Positions 1-9,187 of a stretch of 64,000 nt of DNA are shown piece after piece. This DNA comes from Mesorhizobium sp. B2-4-15 (lineage in GTDB: Bacteria; Pseudomonadota; Alphaproteobacteria; Rhizobiales; Rhizobiaceae), in assembly GCF_006658505.1 (NCBI RefSeq), contig NZ_VFUZ01000011.1:117468-181467 (forward strand), written 5' to 3'. Each line of letters starts with the position of its first letter. The first letter of the stretch is position 1. The notes under the pieces are model-generated. The model was not told where the DNA came from, searched no databases, and worked only from the letters and a program-made list of their open reading frames with translations. The position numbers and the translations under genes were made by a program.

Positions 1-68
1 TGCACATCCATCCCAATGTCTCGGAACTGCTGCCCACGATTGCCCAGGAATTGAAGCCGCTGGGCTGA
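1..68 (+). CDS. C-terminal tail of an upstream gene, possibly a pyridine nucleotide-disulfide oxidoreductase
   Basis: A reading frame open from the window edge ends at TGA 66-68 and encodes HIHPNVSELLPTIAQELKPL before a final Gly. The H-P-x-V-S-E-L-x-P-T pattern resembles the C-terminal dimerisation-domain signature of dihydrolipoamide dehydrogenase/mercuric reductase-type flavoproteins, whose active-site His-Glu pair lies in such a motif. Only 21 codons are visible, so the family call is tentative and the rest of the gene lies outside the window. Confidence 0.4.
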   Translation, partial: HIHPNVSELLPTIAQELKPLG

Positions 69-246
69 ACTTGTTACCCTGTGATGCCGGGAAGCCTGTT
101 TGCCGAATGCCCCGGACCAGGTGCTTCGGCGCCTCGTTCTCTTCTGCTCTCCGTTTTCTGCATTGCTGCATTGCGGCAATAACCATTGCGCCCTGTATGG
201 ATCCTCGCGCAGTCTGAAAATTGAACCGATTCAGTCTGGATACCCC

Positions 247-1425
247 ATGCCGTTGCCGATCCTTGCGCTTGCCATTGCGTCCTTCTGCATCGGCACCACC
301 GAATTCGTCATCATGGGCCTGCTGCCGGAGGTCGCCGCCGACCTTGGCGTGACGATCCCGGCCGCCGGACTGCTGGTCACCGGCTATGCGCTGGGCGTCG
401 TCTTCGGCGCGCCCATCGTGGCGATGGCCACCGCGCATCTGCCGCGCAAGCCGGTGCTGGTCGGCCTGGCCGCACTGTTCGTCGTCGGCAATCTGTTCTG
501 CGCCATCGCGCCCAATTACTGGCTGTTGATGGCGGCACGCGTCTTCACCGCCTTTGGCCATGGTGCCTTCTTCGGCATCGGCTCTGTCGTCGCCGCAAGC
601 CTGGTGCCGCGCAACAGGCGCGCCAGCGCCATCGCGCTGATGTTCGCCGGGCTGACGCTCGCCAACATCCTCGGCGTTCCGGCCGGCACCGCGTTGGGCG
701 AGGCCTTCGGCTGGCGCGCCACCTTCCTGGCCGTGGTCGGCATCGGCCTGATCTCGGTCGCGGCCATCGCCTGGCTGGTGCCGTCAGACGTCACTGAACC
801 GAGCGGAGGCGGCCTGCGCGCCGAAGTCCGTGTGCTCGGCAAGCTGCAGGTGTGGCTGGCGATGCTGATCGCGGCGCTTACCTCAGCCAGTCTTTTCGCC
901 GTTTTCACCTATATCAAACCCTACCTCACCGACGTGTCGGGCCTGTCGACCTCGGCAGTGACCTGGGTGCTTTTGCTGTTCGGCGCCGGCATGACCATCG
1001 GCAACATCATCGGCGGCAGGCTGGCCGACTGGAAGCTGATGCCGACGGTGATCGGCACGCTGCTGTTGATGGCCCTGCTGTTCGTCTGCTTCATGCAGTT
1101 CGGCGCGATCGCCACTGTTGCCATCGGCATCGTCTTCCTGTGGGGTCTGCTGATCTTCGTCGTCGTGCCGCCGCTGCAGATCCGCGTCGTAGAGGCCGCT
1201 TCCGAAGGACCGAACCTCGCCGCGACGCTGAACCAGGGCGCCTTCAATGTCGGCAATGCCGGCGGCGCCTGGATCGGCGGCTTGGCTCTTTCCGCCGGCG
1301 TGTCCTATGCCAATTTGCCGCTGGTCGGCGCGGTGCTCGCTCTGCTGGCGGTCACCGTGGCGGTGCTTTCGCAGGCACTGGACCGGCGCGCGCCCGTCAC
1401 CGCCCTTCAGCCTGCCGCCGAGTAG
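247..1425 (+). CDS. MFS transporter, DHA1 (AraJ/NepI-like) efflux family
   Basis: A 392-residue inner-membrane protein with about 12 hydrophobic segments. The N-terminus (ATEFVIMGLLPEVA-type motif, seen here as GTTEFVIMGLLPEVAADLG) and the cytoplasmic loop LPRKPVL are typical of DHA1-family proton-driven exporters of sugars, purines or drugs. I chose ATG 247 because family members start directly at the first membrane helix (MPLPILALAIASF). The frame is open back to position 100, but the extra 49 codons are low-quality sequence unlike the family. The substrate cannot be told from sequence. The gene stands alone, with a deacylase gene about 90 bases downstream on the same strand. Confidence 0.85.
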   Translation: MPLPILALAIASFCIGTTEFVIMGLLPEVAADLGVTIPAAGLLVTGYALGVVFGAPIVAMATAHLPRKPVLVGLAALFVVGNLFCAIAPNYWLLMAARVFTAFGHGAFFGIGSVVAASLVPRNRRASAIALMFAGLTLANILGVPAGTALGEAFGWRATFLAVVGIGLISVAAIAWLVPSDVTEPSGGGLRAEVRVLGKLQVWLAMLIAALTSASLFAVFTYIKPYLTDVSGLSTSAVTWVLLLFGAGMTIGNIIGGRLADWKLMPTVIGTLLLMALLFVCFMQFGAIATVAIGIVFLWGLLIFVVVPPLQIRVVEAASEGPNLAATLNQGAFNVGNAGGAWIGGLALSAGVSYANLPLVGAVLALLAVTVAVLSQALDRRAPVTALQPAAE

Positions 1426-1511
1426 CCACTTGCGCCCATAGCGCGGCGGACTGGACCAATCGACATCGGCACCTTCAATGGGCATGTCTTCTCGCTTCAG
1501 TGGAGGAAGTC

Positions 1512-2567
1512 ATGCAGAAATCGATCGAACGCATCGCCGGCGACAGCGAGGGCGTTTCCTACGAATTCCCGGTGTTCCGCTTCGCCGGGGCTGACAAGGC
1601 CGCACCTTCGGCCTATCTGCAGGCGGCACTCCATGCCGGCGAACTGCCGGGCGTCGTCGCCATCGACGCCTTGATGCCGGCGCTGAACAAGGCTGAAGCC
1701 GAAGGCCGCATCAGGGGCAACATCACCATCGTGCCCTGGGCCAACCCGATCGGCCGCGCGCAATATCATTTCGGCGAGCACCAGGGTCGCTTTCACCTGG
1801 GCACCCGCACCAACTTCAACAGAGGCTTTCCGCTGCTCCCGGCACCGGATGCCGCCCTGTTGCCCAACACCACGCTTGGCGGCGCCGATCAGCGGCTGAA
1901 GTCACGTCTGGTGCAGCTGTCGCTCGGCCACGACATCGTGCTTGACCTGCACTGCGACGACGAGGGTCTCGCCTATCTCTACATCCATACCAGCCTGTGG
2001 CCGGCGATGGCCGATTGCGCCGCCGCCATGGGCGTCGATGCGGTGGTGCTGTGGAGCGAGGACACTGACGGCACCTTCGAGGGCGCGTCGATCATGCCCT
2101 ACCAGAACGCGCCCGCCGATGTGGCGAAGTTCGACCGCCGCGTTGCCACCACGGTCGAATATCGCGGCATCCTCGATGTCGATGGCGCGCTGGCCGCGGC
2201 CGACGCCGAAGGGCTCTACCGGCTGCTGGTGGCGCGCGGCGTGATCGCCGACAGCGCCCTGCCCGCTCCAGGTTCCTTCAAGGGCGTCGTCGCACCGCTC
2301 GAAAACATCGACATGATGCCGGCGCCCCGCGCCGGTGCCGTCCTCTACGACGTCAAGCCCGGCGACCGCGTCGTCAGGGGCGCACGTCTCGCCACCATCC
2401 TCCATGCCCCGGGCGAAGCCGATGGCCGCACGGAGGTGTTCGCGCCGCAGGATGGCGTCATCCTGACCCGCCGCTCACGCCGCATCATCCGCGCCGGCGA
2501 GGATCTGTTGAAACTGACCGGCGACAGGAAGAGCGCCGACGCAAGATCGGGTACGCTCGAGGATTGA
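1512..2567 (+). CDS. Succinylglutamate desuccinylase/aspartoacylase-family zinc deacylase
   Basis: A 351-residue cytoplasmic protein of the M14-type AstE/AspA family. These enzymes hydrolyse N-acyl amino acids or related small amides. The zinc-binding HxxE pair is visible as H41-A-G-E44 and the third ligand as H147 in DLHCDDEG. The NFNRGFP segment (about 101-107) matches the substrate-binding Asn-Arg motif. The C-terminal part (about 260-350) is a beta-rich lipoyl-like domain typical of this family. ATG 1512 is preceded by a strong GGAGGA (1502-1507). The frame is open much further upstream, but that part overlaps the MFS gene and is not coding. The physiological substrate is unknown. Confidence 0.85.
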   Translation: MQKSIERIAGDSEGVSYEFPVFRFAGADKAAPSAYLQAALHAGELPGVVAIDALMPALNKAEAEGRIRGNITIVPWANPIGRAQYHFGEHQGRFHLGTRTNFNRGFPLLPAPDAALLPNTTLGGADQRLKSRLVQLSLGHDIVLDLHCDDEGLAYLYIHTSLWPAMADCAAAMGVDAVVLWSEDTDGTFEGASIMPYQNAPADVAKFDRRVATTVEYRGILDVDGALAAADAEGLYRLLVARGVIADSALPAPGSFKGVVAPLENIDMMPAPRAGAVLYDVKPGDRVVRGARLATILHAPGEADGRTEVFAPQDGVILTRRSRRIIRAGEDLLKLTGDRKSADARSGTLED

Positions 2568-2630
2568 GGCCGGGCGCCTTCGCACCGAATCCAGTTGCGT
2601 GGCCACTCAATCGCCGCTATGGGAATCCCG

Positions 2631-2675
2631 ATGAACATGCGTTCGACCAAGACCATTTGGTGGTGGGCCTGCTGA
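2631..2675 (+). CDS. trpL: trp leader peptide (peTrpL type), 14 residues
   Basis: The short frame MNMRSTKTIWWWAC has three consecutive Trp codons (2658-2666) and ends at TGA 2673-2675, about 110 bases before trpE(G). Length, position and the WWWA block match the rhizobial trpE(G) leader peptide described in Sinorhizobium meliloti (14 residues, also three Trp). There, ribosome stalling at the Trp codons controls attenuation, and the released leader RNA and peptide also act in trans. The trans role here is inference by homology. Confidence 0.9.
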   Translation: MNMRSTKTIWWWAC

Positions 2676-2713
2676 CAGCGGCCTGTTCGAACGCGTGCGC
2701 GTGAAAAGAGAGG

Positions 2714-2752
2714 GTGGCCGCAACGGAATGTCCGGGCGGCCATTTGTTTTTT
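2714..2752 (+). terminator. trpL: trp attenuator terminator hairpin
   Basis: An 8-bp stem GTGGCCGC (2714-2721) / GCGGCCAT (2736-2743, closing pair G-U) is followed by a T-rich tract (2743-2752). It lies between the Trp-rich leader peptide and trpE(G), as expected for the rho-independent terminator of a trp attenuator. Confidence 0.85.
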
Positions 2753-2787
2753 AAAGCCATTCCCGGGTCCGTTGCCCCAAGTAGCTG

Positions 2788-4989
2788 ATGGAGACGGCAA
2801 TGACGATGCAGGTTCTGGAAAACGGCGCTGAGCGCTTCATGACCGCGGGTGGCATCACCATCACCCGCGAACACCACGACCGGCCTTATGAGGGCGCGAT
2901 CGACACCTATGTCGACGGGCTGAATTCCCGGCGCGGCGCGGTGTTTTCCTCCAACTACGAATATCCCGGCCGCTACACGCGCTGGGACACCGCCATCATC
3001 GATCCGCCTTTGGTGATCTCGGCCCGCGGCCGCGCCATGCGCGTCGAGGCGCTGAACAGCCGTGGCCAGGCGCTGCTGCCGGTCATCGGCAAGACGCTCG
3101 GCGCTCTCCCTGAGGTCACGATCGCCGAGACCTCCAAGAAGCTGATCCGTCTCGACGTTGCCAAACCCGGCCGTGTCTTCACCGAGGAGGAGCGCAGCCG
3201 CGTTCCCTCCGTCTTCACCGTGCTGCGCGCCATCACCGCCTTGTTCAAGACCGCCGAGGACGCCAATCTCGGCCTCTACGGTGCCTTCGGCTACGACCTC
3301 GCCTTCCAGTTCGACCCGATCGACCACACCCTCGTCCGCAAGGAGAGCCAGCGCGACCTGGTGCTGTTCCTGCCCGACGAGATTCTTGTCGTCGACCACT
3401 ATTCGGCCAAGGCCTGGACCGACCGCTACGATTATTCGGGCGAAGGCTTTTCGACCGAAGGTCTGCCGCGCGATGTGGTGGCCGAGCCGTTCAAGACTGC
3501 CGACCGCATCCCACCGCGCGGCGACCACGAGCCCGGCGAATACGCCAATCTGGTGCGCCGCGCGATGGAGAGCTTCAAGCGCGGCGACCTGTTCGAGGTG
3601 GTGCCCGGCCAGATGTTCTACGAGCGCTGCGAGACACAGCCGTCCGAGATCTCGCGCAAGCTGAAGTCGATCAACCCCTCGCCCTATTCCTTCTTCATCA
3701 ACCTGGGCGAAGGCGAATATCTGATCGGCGCCTCGCCGGAGATGTTCGTGCGCGTCAACGGCCGCCGCGTCGAGACCTGCCCGATCTCCGGCACTATCAA
3801 GCGCGGCGACGACGCCATCTCGGACTCCGAGCAGATCATCAAACTGCTCAATTCCAAGAAGGACGAATCCGAGCTGACAATGTGCTCGGATGTCGACCGC
3901 AACGACAAGTCGCGCGTCTGCGACCCAGGCTCGGTGCGCGTCATCGGCCGCCGCCAGATCGAGATGTATTCGCGCCTGATCCACACCGTGGATCACATCG
4001 AAGGGCGCCTGCGCGAAGGCATGGACGCCTTTGACGCGTTTCTCTCGCATGCCTGGGCGGTCACCGTCACCGGCGCGCCGAAACTGTGGGCCATGCGCTT
4101 CATCGAGCAGAACGAGAAGAGCCCGCGCGCCTGGTACGGCGGTGCGATCGGCATGGTCAACTTCAACGGCGACATGAATACGGGGCTCACGCTGCGCACC
4201 ATCCGCATCAAGGACGGCATCGCCGAGGTGCGCGCCGGCGCCACATTGCTTTTCGACAGCATTCCCGAGGAAGAAGAAGCCGAAACCGAACTGAAGGCAT
4301 CCGCCATGCTCTCCGCCATCCGCGACGCCAAATCGGGCAATTCGACCAGCACCGAGCGTACCACCGCGCGCGTCGGCGACGGCGTCAACATCCTGCTCGT
4401 CGACCACGAGGATAGCTTCGTCCACACGCTGGCCAACTACTTCCGCCAGACCGGCGCCAATGTCTCGACCGTGCGCTCGCCAGTGCCGGAGGAAGTCTTC
4501 GAGCGGCTGAAGCCCGACCTTGTCGTGCTGTCGCCCGGTCCCGGCACGCCGAAGGACTTCGATTGCGCCGCGACCATCAAGAAGGCGCGCGCCCGCGACC
4601 TGCCGATCTTCGGCGTCTGCCTTGGCCTGCAGGCGCTGGCCGAAGCCTATGGCGGCGAACTGCGGCAGCTGCATATTCCCATGCACGGCAAGCCGTCGCG
4701 CATCCGCGTTTCCAAGCCGGGCATCATCTTCTCCGGCCTGCCCAAGGAAGTCACCGTCGGCCGCTATCATTCGATCTTCGCCGATCCGGTGCGCCTGCCC
4801 GATGACTTCATCGTCACGGCCGAAACGGAGGACGGCGTCATCATGGCCTTCGAGCACCGCAAGGAGCCGATCGCCGCTGTGCAGTTCCATCCGGAATCGA
4901 TCATGACGCTCGGCCACAATGCCGGCATGCGCATCATCGAGAACATCGTCGCCCACCTGCCGCGCAAGGCCAAGGAAAAGGCAGCCTGA
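2788..4989 (+). CDS. trpE(G): Anthranilate synthase, fused TrpE-TrpG
   Basis: This 733-residue protein converts chorismate plus glutamine to anthranilate, the first committed step of tryptophan synthesis. Residues 1 to about 510 are the chorismate-binding TrpE part. From about 530 ([12 protein letters not shown]) begins the class I glutamine amidotransferase, with nucleophile C611 in GVCLGLQ and H701/E703 in HPES. The single-chain E-G fusion is typical of Rhizobiales. ATG 2788 is the longest start; ATG 2800 has a better placed GGAG (2790-2793) and may be the real one. Expression should be controlled by the leader peptide and terminator just upstream. The CDF transporter gene follows 5 bases after the stop and is probably co-transcribed. 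Confidence 0.97.
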   Translation: METAMTMQVLENGAERFMTAGGITITREHHDRPYEGAIDTYVDGLNSRRGAVFSSNYEYPGRYTRWDTAIIDPPLVISARGRAMRVEALNSRGQALLPVIGKTLGALPEVTIAETSKKLIRLDVAKPGRVFTEEERSRVPSVFTVLRAITALFKTAEDANLGLYGAFGYDLAFQFDPIDHTLVRKESQRDLVLFLPDEILVVDHYSAKAWTDRYDYSGEGFSTEGLPRDVVAEPFKTADRIPPRGDHEPGEYANLVRRAMESFKRGDLFEVVPGQMFYERCETQPSEISRKLKSINPSPYSFFINLGEGEYLIGASPEMFVRVNGRRVETCPISGTIKRGDDAISDSEQIIKLLNSKKDESELTMCSDVDRNDKSRVCDPGSVRVIGRRQIEMYSRLIHTVDHIEGRLREGMDAFDAFLSHAWAVTVTGAPKLWAMRFIEQNEKSPRAWYGGAIGMVNFNGDMNTGLTLRTIRIKDGIAEVRAGATLLFDSIPEEEEAETELKASAMLSAIRDAKSGNSTSTERTTARVGDGVNILLVDHEDSFVHTLANYFRQTGANVSTVRSPVPEEVFERLKPDLVVLSPGPGTPKDFDCAATIKKARARDLPIFGVCLGLQALAEAYGGELRQLHIPMHGKPSRIRVSKPGIIFSGLPKEVTVGRYHSIFADPVRLPDDFIVTAETEDGVIMAFEHRKEPIAAVQFHPESIMTLGHNAGMRIIENIVAHLPRKAKEKAA

Positions 4990-4994
4990 CGCTG

Positions 4995-5942
4995 ATGGCC
5001 GAAGCCGAGAACTCGATGGCGATCGGGGCCAAGGCGGCCGCGAAGCAAAAGGTCGCCGGGCTCGCCTTCTGGTCGATCGTGGTCGCCTTTGTCGTGCTCG
5101 CGCTGAAAGCAGCCGCCTGGTACATCACCGGCTCCGTCGCGCTCTATTCCGACGCGCTGGAATCGATCGTCAACGTCATTGCCTCGGTCGCCGCCTTATG
5201 GGCGATCCAGGTCAGCTACAAGCCGGCCGACCAGGACCATCCGTTCGGCCATCACAAGGCCGAATATTTCTCGGCCGTGCTGGAAGGCGTGCTGATCGTG
5301 CTCGCCGCGCTTCTGATCCTCAACGAAGTCTGGCGTTCCTGGCAGGCACCCGCGCCGCTCGAACAGCCTTGGGAAGGTCTTGCCGTCAACGGCATCGCCA
5401 CTGTCATCAATGCCTTCTGGGCCTGGACGCTGATCCGTGCCGGCAGGACCGAGAAGTCGCCGGCGCTGGTTGCCGACGGCAATCACATCATGACCGACGT
5501 GGTGACCTCGATCGGCGTCTTCGGCGGCTTGGTCGGGGCGATCCTGACCGGTTGGCGGATCCTCGATCCGGCGCTGGCCGTCATCGTGGCGCTCAACATC
5601 CTGTGGCAGGGCTGGCATGTCATCGGCTCGTCGATGAACGGATTGATGGACCGCGCCGTCGACACGACCGAAAACATGCGCATCCGCGACATCATCTCGT
5701 CCAATTGCAAGGGCGCGCTGGAGGTGCATGACCTCAAGACCCGCATCGCCGGCCGCGCCACCTTCATCGAGTTCCATCTGGTCGTCGACGCCGACATGTC
5801 GGTCGGGGCCAGCCATGTCATCTGCGACCGCATCGAGGACGCGCTGAAGGCAGAGATCCCCTCGGTGCGGGTGACGATCCATGTCGAACCGGACGACGAA
5901 GCCAAGCTGCCGAAGGGCACGACGGCGGTGCCGTTCGCCTGA
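4995..5942 (+). CDS. Cation diffusion facilitator (CDF) metal exporter
   Basis: A 315-residue membrane protein with about six transmembrane helices. It should export divalent metal ions (Zn, Fe, Co or Mn) in exchange for protons. The family's metal-site motifs are visible: YSDALES in helix 2 (about 50-56) and HPFGHHKAEY in the loop after helix 2/3 (about 82-91), followed by a C-terminal cytoplasmic ferredoxin-like domain (about 225-305, VHDLKTR and FIEFHLVVD). It starts 5 bases after trpE(G), so it is likely read through from that gene, although no functional link to tryptophan is evident. Confidence 0.9.
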   Translation: MAEAENSMAIGAKAAAKQKVAGLAFWSIVVAFVVLALKAAAWYITGSVALYSDALESIVNVIASVAALWAIQVSYKPADQDHPFGHHKAEYFSAVLEGVLIVLAALLILNEVWRSWQAPAPLEQPWEGLAVNGIATVINAFWAWTLIRAGRTEKSPALVADGNHIMTDVVTSIGVFGGLVGAILTGWRILDPALAVIVALNILWQGWHVIGSSMNGLMDRAVDTTENMRIRDIISSNCKGALEVHDLKTRIAGRATFIEFHLVVDADMSVGASHVICDRIEDALKAEIPSVRVTIHVEPDDEAKLPKGTTAVPFA

Positions 5943-5944
5943 CG

Positions 5945-6331
5945 TCACCACGTTTCGAGTGAGAGATCCTTGATCCGCTCGAATTCCCGGATATTGCGGG
6001 TTATCAGGGTTAGCCCTCTGGCGCGCGCCTGGCCCGCGATCAAAACATCATAGGGTCCAATAGGGGTTCCGAAAGCCGCTAGCATCGCACGAATTTCACC
6101 GGCATGTCTTGCGTCTTCATGGTCAAACTCAAGTACCGGAAACCGAAGCGCTTCAATTCGCTCCAGATTGCCGGCTTGTTGCCAACTCTTGTAAGCGCCG
6201 TAGTACAGTTCGTGGGCGACAATCGTTGAAAGCGCGTAGTCCTGTGGCCCGTGCCGCTTGAGCCGCTTCAACAAATCCGCATCTCGTTTTACGACCGCAA
6301 TAATAGCGTTGGTGTCGAGCAAATAGATCAC
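5945..6331 (-). CDS. VapC-type PIN-domain ribonuclease toxin
   Basis: A 128-residue PIN-domain protein, the toxin of a type II toxin-antitoxin pair that cleaves RNA. The acidic metal-binding residues are visible: D6 in LLDTNAI, E41 in VAHELYYG, and the later Asp residues in GPYDVLIAGQA. It starts with GTG at 6331, overlapping the antitoxin stop by 4 bases (GTGA), so the pair is translationally coupled. It is convergent with the CDF gene, whose stop lies 3 bases away. Confidence 0.9.
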   Translation of the reverse strand: MIYLLDTNAIIAVVKRDADLLKRLKRHGPQDYALSTIVAHELYYGAYKSWQQAGNLERIEALRFPVLEFDHEDARHAGEIRAMLAAFGTPIGPYDVLIAGQARARGLTLITRNIREFERIKDLSLETW

Positions 6332-6576
6332 TTGAATACATCGTCGAGAGCCGGCCGCACCTGTTCAGCGGGTTGCTCCGAAGCGGCCTCGATAAAATCG
6401 TCGTCCACCGGCCCGGTGAGTTGGTCGAGCCATGCCCAGTCTTGCGCCAGCGGTTCGAGAATAACAGTTTTCCCGTGGCGCCGAATCGAAACCTCGTCGG
6501 TTTCGAAACGGAATTCCTTCGGCAAGCGTACCGCTTGCGAACGACCCGACCAGAATACCTTTGCCTTTTCCATCAC
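6328..6576 (-). CDS. VapB-type antitoxin (AbrB/SpoVT fold)
   Basis: An 82-residue protein with an N-terminal swapped-hairpin DNA-binding domain (KVFWSGRSQAVRLPKEFRF, then VSIRRHGKTVILEP). This is the usual VapB arrangement, in which the C-terminal tail wraps the PIN toxin. It is the first gene of the pair and should repress its own promoter. A second Met sits at position 2, so the start may be 6573. Confidence 0.9.
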   Translation of the reverse strand: MMEKAKVFWSGRSQAVRLPKEFRFETDEVSIRRHGKTVILEPLAQDWAWLDQLTGPVDDDFIEAASEQPAEQVRPALDDVFK

Positions 6577-6640
6577 TCTATCCTCAGATGAGATATAGCA
6601 AAGATATATGCCATCTGGGCACCGCGGACAAGATAGGCGG

Positions 6641-7741
6641 TTACGGCGCGCAGGCCGATTGCGGCATCGGCTCCAGCCGGTAGACCTTGTCGTCCGATTT
6701 CGTCTTGCCGTCGGCGGCCTTCGAGCAAAAATCGACGACCGCCAGGCTGCTGTTGGGATTGGCCAGCATCATCGTGCCGTTGGCGCCGCGTTTGAGGAAG
6801 ATTTCCTTTTGCGCGATGTCGCAGGAGAAATCGCTCATCTTCGAGCTCGCGGCACAGCGCCATTGATCGGCCTCGCCCTGGCAGGAATAGGTCTGCGTGA
6901 CCTTTCCCGACTTCTGCCTAGCGGTGACCGAAACCGCGATGTCGGCGCCGTCAGGCCAGTTGGTGGCGTCGCCGCCAGAAGCGAAGGATGCCAGTTCCAC
7001 CGGCCCGCGGAAAACCCGGATCGACTGCGCCAGTTGATTGGGGTGCGAGGCCAGATGCGCTGCATCATAGTCGCGGCCGTAGCAAAAGGCCTGGTCGGGC
7101 TTCAGCCGCTCGCGCAACGGGGGGCCGAGCGCCGGATCGATCGGATCTATGCGCGCGAACTCGGCCTTGCAGGTCGCGGCCGGCATCGGGTCGAGGCGGA
7201 AATTGTCGTCCTCCGAGCCGAGCGCCCGCCTGGTGTATTCCGCCGTGCCGAGTTCCTCCTCCGAATCGGCATCGAGATAGATGTCGGGCTGCAGGTCCGA
7301 GAGCATCAGCCGGCCTTTGTCGTCGACCTTCAGCGACGCCAGCGTGCGGTCGCAGTCCATGCCGCAATGGATGGGGCCCGATTTGCCGTCCTCGGACTGG
7401 CGGTTGCACCAGCCGCCCGCCCATTGAGGCGCCTTGGCGCCGCGCACGGTGGTGGTGACGAAGCCATTGTAGGAGGTGTCGGACGGCGCCGGTTCCTCGT
7501 TCGGACGGCTGACCGGATCGTGCCCGTAATAGAAGAAGATCCGCGCCACCTTCTGCTTCGGGTGCGCCTTCAGCTGTGCCGCGTCATAGACACGGCCGAA
7601 GCAAGCATCCGCCCCGTTCGGGCTGAGTTCGGTGAGTTTCGGTGCATCATCGGCGCAAGCCGGACCGGAAAGCGCGCCGAGCAGCGCTGCGCCCAATCCG
7701 GCGGTGAAGACGGCCCTCCAATCCAGCCCCTTGAACGCCAT
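6641..7741 (-). CDS. Secreted protein of unknown function with an internal domain duplication
   Basis: A 366-residue protein with a signal peptide (hydrophobic 12-28, cleavage near SGPACADD). The mature part holds two related halves of about 160 residues. ACFGRVYDAAQLKAHPKQKV (near 46) matches FCYGRDYDAAHLASHPNQLA (near 220), and RLDPMPAATC (near 182) matches RLEPMPQSAC at the C-terminus. Paired cysteines suggest disulfides in the periplasm. I do not recognise the family. It is a single gene, with a DsrE-like gene starting divergently about 100 bases away. Confidence 0.75.
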   Translation of the reverse strand: MAFKGLDWRAVFTAGLGAALLGALSGPACADDAPKLTELSPNGADACFGRVYDAAQLKAHPKQKVARIFFYYGHDPVSRPNEEPAPSDTSYNGFVTTTVRGAKAPQWAGGWCNRQSEDGKSGPIHCGMDCDRTLASLKVDDKGRLMLSDLQPDIYLDADSEEELGTAEYTRRALGSEDDNFRLDPMPAATCKAEFARIDPIDPALGPPLRERLKPDQAFCYGRDYDAAHLASHPNQLAQSIRVFRGPVELASFASGGDATNWPDGADIAVSVTARQKSGKVTQTYSCQGEADQWRCAASSKMSDFSCDIAQKEIFLKRGANGTMMLANPNSSLAVVDFCSKAADGKTKSDDKVYRLEPMPQSACAP

Positions 7742-7841
7742 GTGATCCCCCTCGCCTCGACGAGACGCTGCGTCATTTTATGCTAGTATCGCCGCGGGAG
7801 CCACGGATTTTGCGGTGGGCCGCCAAGCGGAGGAGGATGCC

Positions 7842-8279
7842 ATGCGCCGGCGCGACATGTTCCGCGCGGTTCTTGCCGGAACCGGAACGTTCCTTGGCCT
7901 GCGCGTGGTGCGGGCGGCGGCGACCGAGCCCACAAGGCTCAAGGTCGCCTATCACCTGAGCGACCTCGACAAGGTCAATTTCGTGCTCGGCAACATTAAG
8001 AACCACTATGAGGGCACGGGCGGCAAGGTCGACATCGTGCTGGTCGTGCATGGCCCAGCTCTTGCCGCCTTCAAGTCGAAAGGCATATCGGCCGCGGTCT
8101 CCGGCCGCTTCGCCGGCCTGGTGCAGCAGGGGCTGGAGCCGCAGGCCTGCGCCAACACCATGCATGGCATGGATATTTCTCTGGCCGACCTCCTCGAAGG
8201 CTTCCATGCCGCCGAAAAGGGCGGCGTCGTCAAGCTCGCGGAATTGCAAAGCCAGGGCTATGCCTATCTCAGGCCATAG
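7842..8279 (+). CDS. DsrE/F-like sulfur-relay-fold protein with Tat-type signal
   Basis: A 145-residue protein beginning MRRRDMFRAVLAGTGTFLG, an N-terminus like a twin-arginine or Sec export signal. The mature domain (KVAYHLSDLDKVNFVLGNIKNHYEG, then VDIVLVVHGPAL) resembles the DsrE/DsrF-like fold, whose members handle sulfur or sulfide in small oligomers. One cysteine (in PQACANTM) is at about the position of the family's sulfur-carrying Cys. ATG 7842 is supported by GGAGGAGG just upstream (7829-7836). The substrate is unknown. Confidence 0.7.
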   Translation: MRRRDMFRAVLAGTGTFLGLRVVRAAATEPTRLKVAYHLSDLDKVNFVLGNIKNHYEGTGGKVDIVLVVHGPALAAFKSKGISAAVSGRFAGLVQQGLEPQACANTMHGMDISLADLLEGFHAAEKGGVVKLAELQSQGYAYLRP

Positions 8280-8340
8280 TGCACAGTCTTGACCATGGGC
8301 CGGGAACGACTGGCCCCGTTGAACCTCCGGAGGACCGGCA

Positions 8341-9123
8341 TTGCCCGCCACGACCGCGCTCACCATCCCCGATCTCGCCGACAAGGCGGTGCTGGTCACC
8401 GGCGCCTCGACCGGCATAGGCGCGGCTTTGGTGCTGGCCTACGCCGCTCAGAAGTGCCGGATAGGGCTGCATTACAATTCGAGCCGTGAGGCGGCCGAAA
8501 AGCTCGCCAAGACGATCACCGGGAATGGCGGCGAGGTCTTCCTCGTCCAGGGAGATTTCTCCGTTGCCGCCGATGTCGAGCGCGTCGTCGAGGACAGCGC
8601 GCGGCACTTCGGGCACCTTGACGGGCTGGTCAACAATGCCGGTGGCATGCTCGGCCGCGTGCCTTACGCCGAGCAGACCGAGGCGCATTACGACGCGGTG
8701 ATGGACCTCAACGCGCGTTCGGTGCTGACCGCCTCGCGCAAGGCGATGCCGTGGCTGAAGAAGCAGGGCGGCTTCATCGTCAACACTTCGTCGATCGCCG
8801 CGCGCAATGGCGCCGGCGGCGGCGCCGGCCTCTACGGCTCGGCCAAGGCCTTCGTCTCCAACCTGACGCGCGGCATGGCCAAGGAGCTGATCGGCTTCGG
8901 CATCCGCGTCAACGCCGTGGCGCCGGGCACCATCCTCACACCCTTCCACGAGCGCTATTCGACCGACGAACAGATGAAGGGCATGGTCGCCACCATTCCG
9001 CAAGGGCGCGCCGGCACCGCCGAAGACTGCGTCGGCGCCTATCTGTTCCTCTCGTCCGATCTCCTGAGCGGCTACATCACCGGCCAGGTGATCGAGGTGA
9101 ATGGCGGCCAGTTGATGCCGTGA
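8341..9123 (+). CDS. Short-chain dehydrogenase/reductase (SDR)
   Basis: A 260-residue classical SDR. The NAD(P)-binding motif TGASTGIG, the NNAG motif (VNNAGGML), the catalytic Ser (NTSSIAA) and YGSAK (Y-x-x-x-K) are all visible, and the C-terminus is G-x-V-I-E-V-N-G-G. I place the start at TTG 8341 because GGAGG (8329-8333) lies 7 bases upstream and the sequence is conserved-looking from residue 8. The substrate cannot be inferred. It lies between a DsrE-like gene and a small ABM monooxygenase gene on the same strand, about 60 bases from each. Confidence 0.87.
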   Translation: MPATTALTIPDLADKAVLVTGASTGIGAALVLAYAAQKCRIGLHYNSSREAAEKLAKTITGNGGEVFLVQGDFSVAADVERVVEDSARHFGHLDGLVNNAGGMLGRVPYAEQTEAHYDAVMDLNARSVLTASRKAMPWLKKQGGFIVNTSSIAARNGAGGGAGLYGSAKAFVSNLTRGMAKELIGFGIRVNAVAPGTILTPFHERYSTDEQMKGMVATIPQGRAGTAEDCVGAYLFLSSDLLSGYITGQVIEVNGGQLMP

Positions 9124-9187
9124 CCGGCGAACTGCATACTGGCGATCCGCCTACTCTTGTCGGAGACTTCAAAGGGAGACGAAGGGA

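Noticed and set aside
852..1511. Upstream extension of the deacylase frame into the MFS gene
   Set aside because: The extension overlaps coding DNA of the MFS protein. The deacylase has a strong ribosome site directly before ATG 1512.
2617..4956. A 779-codon open frame on the minus strand
   Set aside because: It is antisense to trpE(G) over nearly its whole length. Its composition is typical of a GC-rich shadow frame and it resembles no family.
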